A stretch of DNA of 12,734 nt from Cyanobacteria bacterium OH_CDB_20 (lineage in GTDB: Bacteria; Cyanobacteriota; Vampirovibrionia; Gastranaerophilales; Gastranaerophilaceae), in contig JAEZIX010000045.1 in NCBI GenBank assembly GCA_023415935.1, forward strand, positions 1-12,734, in the 5' to 3' direction. Positions 7,085 through 12,734 of this stretch are shown here, piece after piece (positions within the stretch are counted from its first letter, which is position 1; every line of letters begins with the position of its first letter). Both the position numbers and the translations under genes were made by a program. The notes below the pieces were generated by a model that saw nothing but the letters and a program-made list of their open reading frames with translations, was not told where the DNA came from and did no database searches.

Positions 7085-8317
7085 TTATAGCAACTTATTC
7101 AGTTTCTCAATTAAATCCTTTGTTATAGCTCTTTCAGCAGTTTTTGTTCCATTAAAAACGGGTTCAAGTGCTTCGTTTATTATATCGTTAATTTGATTAT
7201 AATTCTCATTTGTTTCAAGAGGTTTTGAGTTAGGTAATTCGTTTATAAAATATTCTGAATGTTTTGGGGATTTTTGAGGTGCAAGAAAAATATCGGATTC
7301 TGCAATTTTTACTCTTGCTGGGACAATAAGCCCTGATTTTGCAAAATCTTCTGACGCTTTTTCTGAGCTTATGAATTTTATAAATTTTACTGCGGCTTCT
7401 TTATTTTTAGAGCTTTTTGAAATAGTCCACGCTGAAGATGTGTTGAATATTTTGCCTCCTTTTGAAGGAAAATTTGCAATATCCCAGTCAAATGCTACAA
7501 CCTCTCTGAATTTTGGCACCATCCATCTTCCAGAAAGATACATGGCAAGATTCCCGTTAATAAACATTTGTGCGCCTGTTTTAGAGCACATTTCAGATTT
7601 TGTAGGCATCAGGTGATATTTAAAAATTAAATCGCTGTAAAAATTAAGCCCATCAATGCTTCCCTTGCTGTCTAATATTATTTTGCTAGCTCCATCAGAA
7701 AATATCCCACCATTTAAAGCTGACAAATAATTTAGCCAAAAGAGTGAATTGTCCTCAAAATTTATTGAAAAATTATCTTTTGTTCTTACTCTTTGTGCTG
7801 TTTTTAGAAAATCGTTTAATGTCCAATCAGAATTAGGATATGGCGTTTTTGTTTTGTTGAAAATACCTTTGTTATAATAAATTACCATATATGAGATGTC
7901 TCTAGGTATTCCATATACTGCGCTATCATTAGAGAAGCTTTTAATTGAATCACTATAAAAAACTTTGTTTTGAATTTCATCCTTAAAGTATGAGCTCAAA
8001 TCCTCTAGTAATCCTGCTTTTATGTAGACAGGCGCATATATGTTATTCATAAAAATAACGTCAGGTGCAAGTCTTGATGCGAAAAGAAGGTGAATTTTGG
8101 GGAAATAATTTTGCGGAATGTGCATAAAATCGACTTTAATATCAGGATTTTCTTTCTCAAACTCTGATATAAGTGATTTTAGTATCACCACTTCACTTTG
8201 AGAGCCCCAGCTTGCAAAACTTATTCGGGTCTCTTTTCTGCTCTCTTTTGTTGCGTTAAACGTAATGCCAAATGCTATTAAAAGCATTATAGCAACTACT
8301 GCTATCAGTTTTTTCAT
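7085..8317 (-). CDS. ABC-type family 1 extracellular solute-binding protein
   Basis: A 410-residue periplasmic binding protein of the MalE/UgpB type (SBP family 1), which normally captures sugars, oligosaccharides or glycerol-3-phosphate for an ABC importer. After a basic start and a hydrophobic segment (about 4-20) there is no cysteine, so it is not a lipoprotein; cleavage is uncertain and it could stay anchored. Typical blocks follow: ISFASWGSQSEVVILKSL, FEKENPDIKVDF, LAPDVIFMNN, an AVYGIPRDISYMVIYYNK segment and, near the end, SSAWTISKSSKNKEAAVKFIKFI. The ATG at 8317 lies only three bases after the TAA of the upstream gene with no convincing Shine-Dalgarno, suggesting translational coupling. 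No ABC permease or ATPase gene is in the window; downstream is a non-ABC purine permease. Ligand cannot be inferred. Confidence 0.82.
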   Translation of the reverse strand: MKKLIAVVAIMLLIAFGITFNATKESRKETRISFASWGSQSEVVILKSLISEFEKENPDIKVDFMHIPQNYFPKIHLLFASRLAPDVIFMNNIYAPVYIKAGLLEDLSSYFKDEIQNKVFYSDSIKSFSNDSAVYGIPRDISYMVIYYNKGIFNKTKTPYPNSDWTLNDFLKTAQRVRTKDNFSINFEDNSLFWLNYLSALNGGIFSDGASKIILDSKGSIDGLNFYSDLIFKYHLMPTKSEMCSKTGAQMFINGNLAMYLSGRWMVPKFREVVAFDWDIANFPSKGGKIFNTSSAWTISKSSKNKEAAVKFIKFISSEKASEDFAKSGLIVPARVKIAESDIFLAPQKSPKHSEYFINELPNSKPLETNENYNQINDIINEALEPVFNGTKTAERAITKDLIEKLNKLL

Positions 8318-8320
8318 TCA

Positions 8321-9715
8321 TTAAAACTCAATTAAAGTCTTCATATTAGAAGCTGAAACGTCAAGAAGAGCTTTGTAGTTGTCAAGTCTAACTATATAAG
8401 TTGTACTTTTTTCTGTTTTAGCGTTTACTCTTACTTGGAGCTTTTTATTTGTGATAGTTTCAAACTTCTTTATAACAAATATTTTATCATTAATATAGCC
8501 AAGTAAAGAATATTGGTCGTCATAGTTTACCAAATATAAACCCTTATTTTTAGAAATTCTAACTTGTGAAATAAGCTCAGGATAGTCAGGATTGAAAGCT
8601 TCTTCTCTTATTTCTTCTTCAGCCTCGGCAATTTGAGATTCTTGAGTTTTAGTTTCAATTACAGTTGGTTCTTGCTCTGCATTTTTTGTTACAAAAGGAT
8701 TAGACTGATTTTTTACAACGGCATCTTGTTGAATAGCAGGTTCTATTCTGGTTGGTTGTTCTGTGCTTTGAGTTGTTGATATCCTTTTTAAAGCGCTTTC
8801 AGGAGTGGTGTCCTGATAAGAAGAGCGCTGTGACATTTTACCAAAAGCATTTGGCGAGTATGAAATAGGAGAACTTCCTTCATCAGTTTCAATATCTTCT
8901 ATATTAGTTTTTCTTTGGTCTGGTGTTCTTTTTATGACACCTCTTTCAGCTGCAAATTTGCTTTCATTAATTCCGTTTTGATTATTAAGCATTTTTGTTA
9001 TAAGACCAATAGCTGCAAGTATAATAAGCCCTACAAATCCTAGTTTTAAAAGGTCTTTATGAGCTAATCGGTGTTTTAAGTTAACAGCTTTTTTTATTAA
9101 TTTTTTTTGGATTGTTTGCTTTTCTGCTGGCATTTGCATTTGTGTTTGTACTTCAGGAATTTCAATTTGCCCTGCAGCAGCTTCTATTGTTTTTACATTT
9201 ATATCATCTTCACTAGCAATAGGAGCTATATCTGCTGTTTGTGTTGCCACAGGTTTGCCATCTGTTTTTGGTACAATTGTTTTTACATCGTCTTTTTTGA
9301 TTTCTTCAAGATTGGTTTTTATTGCGATTCCCGATGCAATGCTTAAAGGGATGCTTTTTTTAGTTGATACGGTTATTTTTACATAGCCGTTATTTATACT
9401 TTCATCAAGATATGAGTTTTGCGTTATGTTGAAGTCAATTAAACCTTTTCCTGCTTCATAAAGCACGCTGACATTATCAGAGGCAAGTCTTGTTTCAGGT
9501 AGCAATATTGTGTACTCGCCCGGTGTTTTTTTCTTTAGTGCTAAAGGTTCTTGATAGCTTTTTTCAAAAATAAGGTTTATTAAATATCCTTTTTGACTAT
9601 TTTTTTGGATATCAATCTCTTTTAATGCATTCTTATAATTAGCATCCAGCGCGAATGCTTTTACGTTAAAAATAAATATTAAAAATGCTATTGTTAATAT
9701 TTTGAATTTTGTCAT
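8321..9715 (-). CDS. Inner-membrane protein of unknown function with outer beta domain and inner C-terminal domain
   Basis: I do not recognise this 464-residue protein. It begins with a signal-peptide-like segment ending AFA (20-22). Residues 24-140 are rich in alternating hydrophobic strands (for example YTILLPETRL at 68-77) and recall, weakly, AMIN-type domains of envelope proteins. A linker (140-215) leads to a membrane segment at 223-241 preceded by basic residues. A low-complexity Gln/Ser/Thr/Glu-rich stretch (250-375) follows, then a compact C-terminal domain (378-464) containing KGLYLVNYDDQYSLLGYI, which faintly resembles the cytoplasmic part of FliO; no flagellar gene is nearby. With a cleaved signal, the N-terminal domain lies outside and the C-terminal domain inside the cell. 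The ATG has a poor ribosome site (AAAGACAG). It is first in an operon with the binding protein and purine permease. Confidence 0.7.
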   Translation of the reverse strand: MTKFKILTIAFLIFIFNVKAFALDANYKNALKEIDIQKNSQKGYLINLIFEKSYQEPLALKKKTPGEYTILLPETRLASDNVSVLYEAGKGLIDFNITQNSYLDESINNGYVKITVSTKKSIPLSIASGIAIKTNLEEIKKDDVKTIVPKTDGKPVATQTADIAPIASEDDINVKTIEAAAGQIEIPEVQTQMQMPAEKQTIQKKLIKKAVNLKHRLAHKDLLKLGFVGLIILAAIGLITKMLNNQNGINESKFAAERGVIKRTPDQRKTNIEDIETDEGSSPISYSPNAFGKMSQRSSYQDTTPESALKRISTTQSTEQPTRIEPAIQQDAVVKNQSNPFVTKNAEQEPTVIETKTQESQIAEAEEEIREEAFNPDYPELISQVRISKNKGLYLVNYDDQYSLLGYINDKIFVIKKFETITNKKLQVRVNAKTEKSTTYIVRLDNYKALLDVSASNMKTLIEF

Positions 9716-9832
9716 AAGCTGTCTTTGTTTTGTAATAACTGCATTTATGGCTTTTGCAGGGAATAATCAATACAAATATTTAAAATCCGGACAAAAGTAT
9801 TATTGTTTAAATGTTAAATAATTTTTACAAAT

Positions 9833-9861
9833 ATTTTAGCATTTATTCTCTTTAATTTAAA
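9833..9861 (-). promoter_or_regulatory. Candidate promoter of the minus-strand three-gene operon
   Basis: On the minus strand TTTAAA (9861-9856, four of six) and TGC-TAAAAT (9841-9833, extended -10, five of six) are 17 bp apart between the hexamers. Transcription would start near 9826, giving a leader of about 110 bases before the ATG at 9715. A 13-bp palindrome CTTTAATTTAAAG (9850-9862) covers the -35 and could bind a repressor, though in such AT-rich DNA it may be chance. Confidence 0.3.
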
Positions 9862-9862
9862 G

Positions 9863-10084
9863 CTCGCCCTAAGAATTTTCGCGGCAGTTAAAATAGTTGT
9901 TTGATTATCCAAAAGGAGAGCAAGGTGGTGGAGATGATGAGCCTTCGACAGAATGAGATACTTGATTGTGCATAAATGCCGAATAGTGTTAGTTTTGAGA
10001 TTTATTAAGCATGTATGTTTGATTTTTTATGTTTGTAATACAATATTATTGTGATTATGTAAGTACGATAGGTCAATTGCGTTT
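9863..10084. other. Long divergent spacer before rpsB with a purine-rich, G-rich island
   Basis: The 9716-10165 region has no gene I can support. Its most distinct part, 9911-9950, is far richer in G than its surroundings: AAAAGGAGAG is followed by GTG GTG GAG ATG ATG, so a 16-codon ORF (9925-9975) with a good Shine-Dalgarno is possible. In another frame (9897-9956) the same bases read LFDYPKGEQGGGDDEPSTE between two stops, which looks like a protein C-terminus and could be a gene remnant. A small hairpin GCATAAATGC lies at 9970-9979. Further on there is plain AT-rich sequence. It might be an rpsB leader, a structured RNA or a dispersed repeat; I cannot tell. Confidence 0.25.
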
Positions 10085-10113
10085 TTTATAGCTGAGACTT
10101 AGTCTTTTATAAG
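10085..10113 (+). promoter_or_regulatory. Candidate promoter of rpsB-tsf
   Basis: TTTATA (10085-10090, four of six) and TATAAG (10108-10113, five of six) are separated by exactly 17 bp. Transcription would start near 10120, leaving about 46 bases before the rpsB ATG. The spacer contains an 11-bp palindrome AGACTTAGTCT (10095-10105), a possible operator. Other -10-like hexamers (TACAAT at 10039-10044) exist upstream. Confidence 0.35.
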
Positions 10114-10165
10114 ATGGGAAAACATTTTCATAAGGTTACTAATTTATTTAATAAAGGAGAAAAAG

Positions 10166-10978
10166 ATGCCGGTAGCATCAATGATTGAATTACTCGACGC
10201 AGGTGTACACTTTGGTCACCAAACACAACGCTGGAACCCGAAAATGAAACCGTATATTTACGGTGCTAGAAACGGAATCTATGTTGTTGATTTAAGAAAA
10301 ACTACTCAAAAACTTGATGAAGCTTATGCTCTAGTAAGAGATTACGCAGCAAAAGGTAAAAATATTGTTTTTGTAGGAACAAAAAAACAAGCAGCTGATG
10401 TTGTGGCACAAGAATCAGCAAGAGCTGGTGCTTATTACGTTAACAGAAGATGGCTTGGCGGAATGCTTACTAACTTTGAAACTATCAGAGGCAGAGTTAA
10501 CAAGCTTAGAGAACTTGAAGATTTCATCGCTTCAGGTCATATCGAAAAATTACCTAAAAAAGAAATTTCTCAAATTAACAGAAAATTGTCTAAGTTAAGC
10601 AAAACTTTAGGCGGTATTAAAGAAATGAGAGGAATGCCTGATTTACTTTTCGTTGTTGATCAGAAAAAAGAAGATATTGCAATCGCAGAAGCTAACAAGC
10701 TTGGTATACCTGTTATTTGTTTAGCAGATACTAACGCTGATCCGGATGGTATTGATTATCTAATACCTGGTAATGACGATGCTATTCGCTCTATCACACT
10801 TATCGCTTCTAAACTTGCTGATGCAATCTTAGAAGGTAAACAACTTAGAGAAAATAAAGCAACTCAAACTAAAAAAATAGAAGCTATTAAAGCTGAAGAT
10901 GCTGGTGTTAAAGAAGAAGCAGCTGCTGAAGAAGTTGTTGCTGAAGCATCAGAAGAAACAACTGAAGTTGAAGCTTAG
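10166..10978 (+). CDS. rpsB: Small-subunit ribosomal protein uS2
   Basis: Ribosomal protein S2, which joins the 30S subunit late and contacts the head and body near S1 and the 16S rRNA. The N-terminus (SMIELLDAGVHFGHQTQRWN, KMKPYIYGARNGIYVVDLRKT) and the inner block PDLLFVVDQKKEDIAIAEA-KLGIPVICLADTN are diagnostic. Of 270 residues, the last 30 form an acidic Ala/Glu/Val-rich tail beyond the core fold, a common, poorly conserved addition. The ATG at 10166 follows AAAGGAGA (10153-10160). tsf lies 95 bp downstream, the standard order. S2 represses its own operon in some bacteria; no matching leader structure was identified here. Confidence 0.98.
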   Translation: MPVASMIELLDAGVHFGHQTQRWNPKMKPYIYGARNGIYVVDLRKTTQKLDEAYALVRDYAAKGKNIVFVGTKKQAADVVAQESARAGAYYVNRRWLGGMLTNFETIRGRVNKLRELEDFIASGHIEKLPKKEISQINRKLSKLSKTLGGIKEMRGMPDLLFVVDQKKEDIAIAEANKLGIPVICLADTNADPDGIDYLIPGNDDAIRSITLIASKLADAILEGKQLRENKATQTKKIEAIKAEDAGVKEEAAAEEVVAEASEETTEVEA

Positions 10979-11007
10979 TTTCAAATTAGTATTTGTTACA
11001 TTATAAA

Positions 11008-11052
11008 TTTGCATAGGGATTTTCGTTTTAAATCGAAAGTCCCAAATGCAAA
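11008..11052 (+). promoter_or_regulatory. Strong stem-loop between rpsB and tsf
   Basis: TTTGCAT (11008-11014) pairs with ATGCAAA (11046-11052), GGGA (11016-11019) with TCCC (11040-11043), and TTTCG (11021-11025) with CGAAA (11034-11038). A T-G wobble and a small 1x2 internal bulge join them around an 8-base loop, about 17 pairs in all. No T-run follows (ATATAGAG), so it is not a standard intrinsic terminator. It ends 8 bases before the tsf ribosome site AAAGGA (11061-11066). It could be an RNase cleavage site, a partial attenuator or a protein-binding element that sets EF-Ts levels apart from S2. Confidence 0.6.
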
Positions 11053-11073
11053 ATATAGAGAAAGGATATTTGA

Positions 11074-11931
11074 ATGGAAATAACTGCTGCACAAGTTAAA
11101 GAACTTAGAGAAAAAACAGGCGCAGGAATTATGGATGCTAAAAAGGCTCTAATTGAGTCTGATGGTGATATGGATAAAGCAACAGAAGTTTTAAGACAAA
11201 AAGGTGTTGCTTCTGCAGATAAAAAAATGTCAAGAATAGCTGCTGAAGGTGCTATCGGTTCTGTTATCGAAGGCAATGTTGGCGCTATGATTGAAATCAA
11301 CTGCGAAACAGACTTCGTTGCAAAAAATGAAGAATTTAAAGCGCTAGTTCAAGAAATGGCAACGTTAGTTGTTAAAAATAACCCTAAAGATATCGAAGCA
11401 TTGACTGCTTCTAAAACTGAAGCAGGCGTTGTTGTTGAAGAATATATTAAAGAAAAAATTGCTAAAATTGGCGAAAAAATCACTCTTAGAAGATTTGTTC
11501 GTTTAGAAGGTAATGTTGCTTCTTATATTCACAACAGCAAGATTGGCGTTATGCTTCAAACAACTGAAAAACAAGATGAAGTTGCTAAAGATATTTGCTT
11601 ACACATTGCAAGTTCAGCTCCTGAATTCGTTTCAAGAAAAGAAATTCCTCAATCAGCTATTGATGAAGAAACAAGAATTGAAATGGGTAAAGAAGATTTA
11701 GCTAACAAACCTGAACAAATCAGAGCTAAAATTGTTGAAGGACGTGTTAACAAACTTATGTCTCAAAAATGTCTTTTAGAACAACCGTTTGTTAAAAATC
11801 CTGATCAAACAATTGAACAATTAATTTCTGGTAAAACTGAAATTATTTCTTTCACTCGTTGGAATTTAGGTGAAGGCTTAGAAAAAAGACAAGACAATTT
11901 TGCTGACGAAGTTATGAAGCAAATCGGCTAA
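11074..11931 (+). CDS. tsf: Translation elongation factor Ts
   Basis: EF-Ts is the cytoplasmic exchange factor that releases GDP from EF-Tu. The N-terminal UBA-like domain (ITAAQVKELREKTGAGIMDAK, 3-23) and the NCETDFVAKNEEF block with TDFV at 79-82, the EF-Tu contact loop, are canonical; Asp80 and Phe81 fall at the E. coli numbers. At 285 residues it is the full-length form with core and dimerisation-type subdomains, unlike the roughly 220-residue EF-Ts of photosynthetic cyanobacteria. The ATG follows AAAGGA by seven bases. It is second in the rpsB operon and is followed at once by an intrinsic terminator. Confidence 0.98.
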   Translation: MEITAAQVKELREKTGAGIMDAKKALIESDGDMDKATEVLRQKGVASADKKMSRIAAEGAIGSVIEGNVGAMIEINCETDFVAKNEEFKALVQEMATLVVKNNPKDIEALTASKTEAGVVVEEYIKEKIAKIGEKITLRRFVRLEGNVASYIHNSKIGVMLQTTEKQDEVAKDICLHIASSAPEFVSRKEIPQSAIDEETRIEMGKEDLANKPEQIRAKIVEGRVNKLMSQKCLLEQPFVKNPDQTIEQLISGKTEIISFTRWNLGEGLEKRQDNFADEVMKQIG

Positions 11932-11953
11932 TTTGTTCAAAGAATAACAATTT

Positions 11954-11989
11954 AAAATAAAGCAGATAATTTATCTGCTTTATTTTTTT
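11954..11989 (+). terminator. Rho-independent terminator of rpsB-tsf
   Basis: AAAATAAAGCAGATAA (11954-11969) is perfectly repeated in inverse as TTATCTGCTTTATTTT (11971-11986) around T11970; in RNA the innermost bases would open as a small loop. The right arm runs into T83-T89. It lies 22 bases after the tsf stop codon. Confidence 0.9.
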
Positions 11990-11996
11990 AGAGGTG

Positions 11997-12005
11997 TGAT
12001 ATAAT
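11997..12005 (+). promoter_or_regulatory. Perfect extended -10 promoter for a leaderless kinase mRNA
   Basis: TGA-TATAAT is a full TGn plus consensus -10. Counting the usual distance, position +1 is 12012, the A of the kinase ATG. No good -35 is present. GAGG at 11991-11994 lies 17 bases before the ATG, too far for a ribosome site and upstream of the predicted start. The promoter sits directly behind the tsf terminator. Confidence 0.6.
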
Positions 12006-12011
12006 CAGTGT

Positions 12012-12734
12012 ATGAAAATTCTTGTGTTTTTAGTTAGTATTTTATTTATTATTTTTATTATTCTTTTAGTAAAGTTTATAAAGATTAGAATTTTGCTCAA
12101 GAAGGCTGAGTCTGATAATAAGATTCTTATAAGAACTATACAAAAAGCTCGTTATGGTCAAATCGGCGTGCGGGTTAAAGGTATAAAGAATAAAGAGTTG
12201 CAAGCTGCTGTCAACAGGCTTCTTGAAACTATCAATGATAGAGAAAATATGATTATTGAGTATCAAAAAAGTCTTTCTCAAAAAAATAAGTCTTTAGAAA
12301 AGATGATTACATCAGAACATGAAGCGCAAAAATTTAAAGAAGATTTTATCGCAACACTTACTCATGACATGAAAACTCCTGTTATTGCTGAACTCAATGC
12401 AATTGAGATACTTCTATCATCAAGGTTTGGTGAACTAAATGATAAACAAATTGAAACTCTAAAATTGATGAAAAATTCTAATGAAGAACTTATTGAGCTT
12501 GCAGAAATTCTGCTTGATACATACAAAATCCAGCAAAATCAACTGGTGCTTACAAAAAATATAGTGAATATGGCTGATTTTATTGATGATATTGTTATGA
12601 GTATGTCACCTATTGCCTCTGCAAGTCATATTGAACTTGCTTTTGCAACTGAAGACCGCTCTATAGATATTTCAATTGATAAATTTCAAATGAAAAGAGT
12701 TCTTAAAAATCTCATATTAAACGCAATTTCATAC
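12012..12734 (+). CDS. Sensor histidine kinase, N-terminal 241 residues (runs off the edge)
   Basis: A two-component sensor kinase cut by the window end. One membrane segment (about 3-21) is followed by a short basic stretch, a HAMP-like signal-relay region (about 40-80), a coiled coil and the HisKA dimerisation domain. The H-box is FIATLTHDMKTPV with phosphoacceptor His118. The ATP-binding domain begins (about residue 205) and the last bases encode the start of the N-box, LILNAISY with Asn237, so the rest lies beyond the window. No extracytoplasmic domain is visible, so the signal is sensed in the membrane, in the cytoplasm or through a partner. The ATG at 12012 has no Shine-Dalgarno and coincides with the predicted transcription start. 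A response regulator may follow; none is visible. Confidence 0.85.
   Translation, partial: MKILVFLVSILFIIFIILLVKFIKIRILLKKAESDNKILIRTIQKARYGQIGVRVKGIKNKELQAAVNRLLETINDRENMIIEYQKSLSQKNKSLEKMITSEHEAQKFKEDFIATLTHDMKTPVIAELNAIEILLSSRFGELNDKQIETLKLMKNSNEELIELAEILLDTYKIQQNQLVLTKNIVNMADFIDDIVMSMSPIASASHIELAFATEDRSIDISIDKFQMKRVLKNLILNAISY

Noticed and set aside
9107..9346. Plus-strand ORF rich in Cys, Phe and Tyr inside the unknown membrane-protein gene
   Set aside because: The composition is what antisense reading of a Lys/Ala/Glu-rich coding region gives; no ribosome site and no start context. ORFs at 6596-6820 and 7371-7616 are rejected for the same reason.
9814..10026. Minus-strand frame of 70 codons open through the divergent spacer
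   Set aside because: It contains no ATG, no ribosome site and a histidine/leucine-rich composition that looks like a shadow of the G-rich island; stop-free length alone is not enough in this short region.
10398..10598. Plus-strand ORF within rpsB
   Set aside because: Out-of-frame shadow of S2; likewise 11513-11701 within tsf and 11028-11300 on the minus strand across the start of tsf.
12066..12281. Minus-strand ORF at the right end
   Set aside because: It is antisense to the histidine kinase, whose membrane segment, H-box and N-box are clear in the plus frame.
1..12734. CRISPR arrays, insertion sequences, tRNA or rRNA genes, toxin-antitoxin or defence clusters
   Set aside because: I looked for regularly spaced repeats, terminal inverted repeats with transposase-like frames, tRNA-like cloverleaves and known defence motifs on both strands and saw none that held up.

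Overview
This AT-rich window (roughly one third G+C by eye) comes from a bacterium with Shine-Dalgarno starts, exported proteins and ordinary bacterial rpsB-tsf. Gene content and composition would fit an uncultivated gut-type lineage such as Vampirovibrionia/Gastranaerophilales. That is inference from general impression; no marker here proves it, and the full-length 285-residue EF-Ts would be unlike the short EF-Ts of photosynthetic cyanobacteria.

Layout. (1) 1-209, minus: the N-terminus of an exported cysteine-rich protein, divergent from the next operon across a 301-bp spacer that holds a perfect palindrome. (2) 511-3603, plus: a three-gene operon for 2-oxoacid chain elongation. It encodes a LeuA/homocitrate synthase-family condensing enzyme without the leucine-regulatory domain, plus large and small subunits of an archaeal-type isopropylmalate dehydratase/homoaconitase. 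(3) 3604-3881: a spacer with one plausible 46-codon ORF and a curious segment open on both strands. (4) 3882-5771, plus: a CHASE2-GGDEF membrane diguanylate cyclase. (5) 9715-5776, minus: a tight operon of a two-sided inner-membrane protein of unknown function, a family 1 solute-binding protein with no ABC partner genes here, and an NCS2-type purine permease. The last gene converges on the cyclase with a 4-bp gap, and an inverted repeat covers both stop codons. (6) 9716-10165: a long divergent spacer. (7) 10166-11931, plus: rpsB-tsf, separated by a strong stem-loop and closed by a clear intrinsic terminator. (8) 12012-end, plus: a truncated histidine kinase whose perfect extended -10 promoter predicts a leaderless mRNA.

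How the genes relate. The first operon condenses acetyl-CoA with a 2-oxoacid and isomerises the product; a 3-isopropylmalate or homoisocitrate dehydrogenase must lie elsewhere. An arginine in the small-subunit specificity loop leaves homocitrate/homoaconitate chemistry (lysine via 2-aminoadipate, or longer oxoacids) as open as leucine synthesis. The cyclase and kinase are signalling proteins with no partner visible. The three-gene minus-strand operon suggests envelope or transport work. I see no CRISPR array, insertion sequence, tRNA, rRNA, phage gene or recognisable defence system. No evidently new multi-gene system stands out; the most unusual items are the specificity question in the first operon, the leaderless kinase, the rpsB-tsf stem-loop, and the unknown membrane protein with its orphan binding protein.
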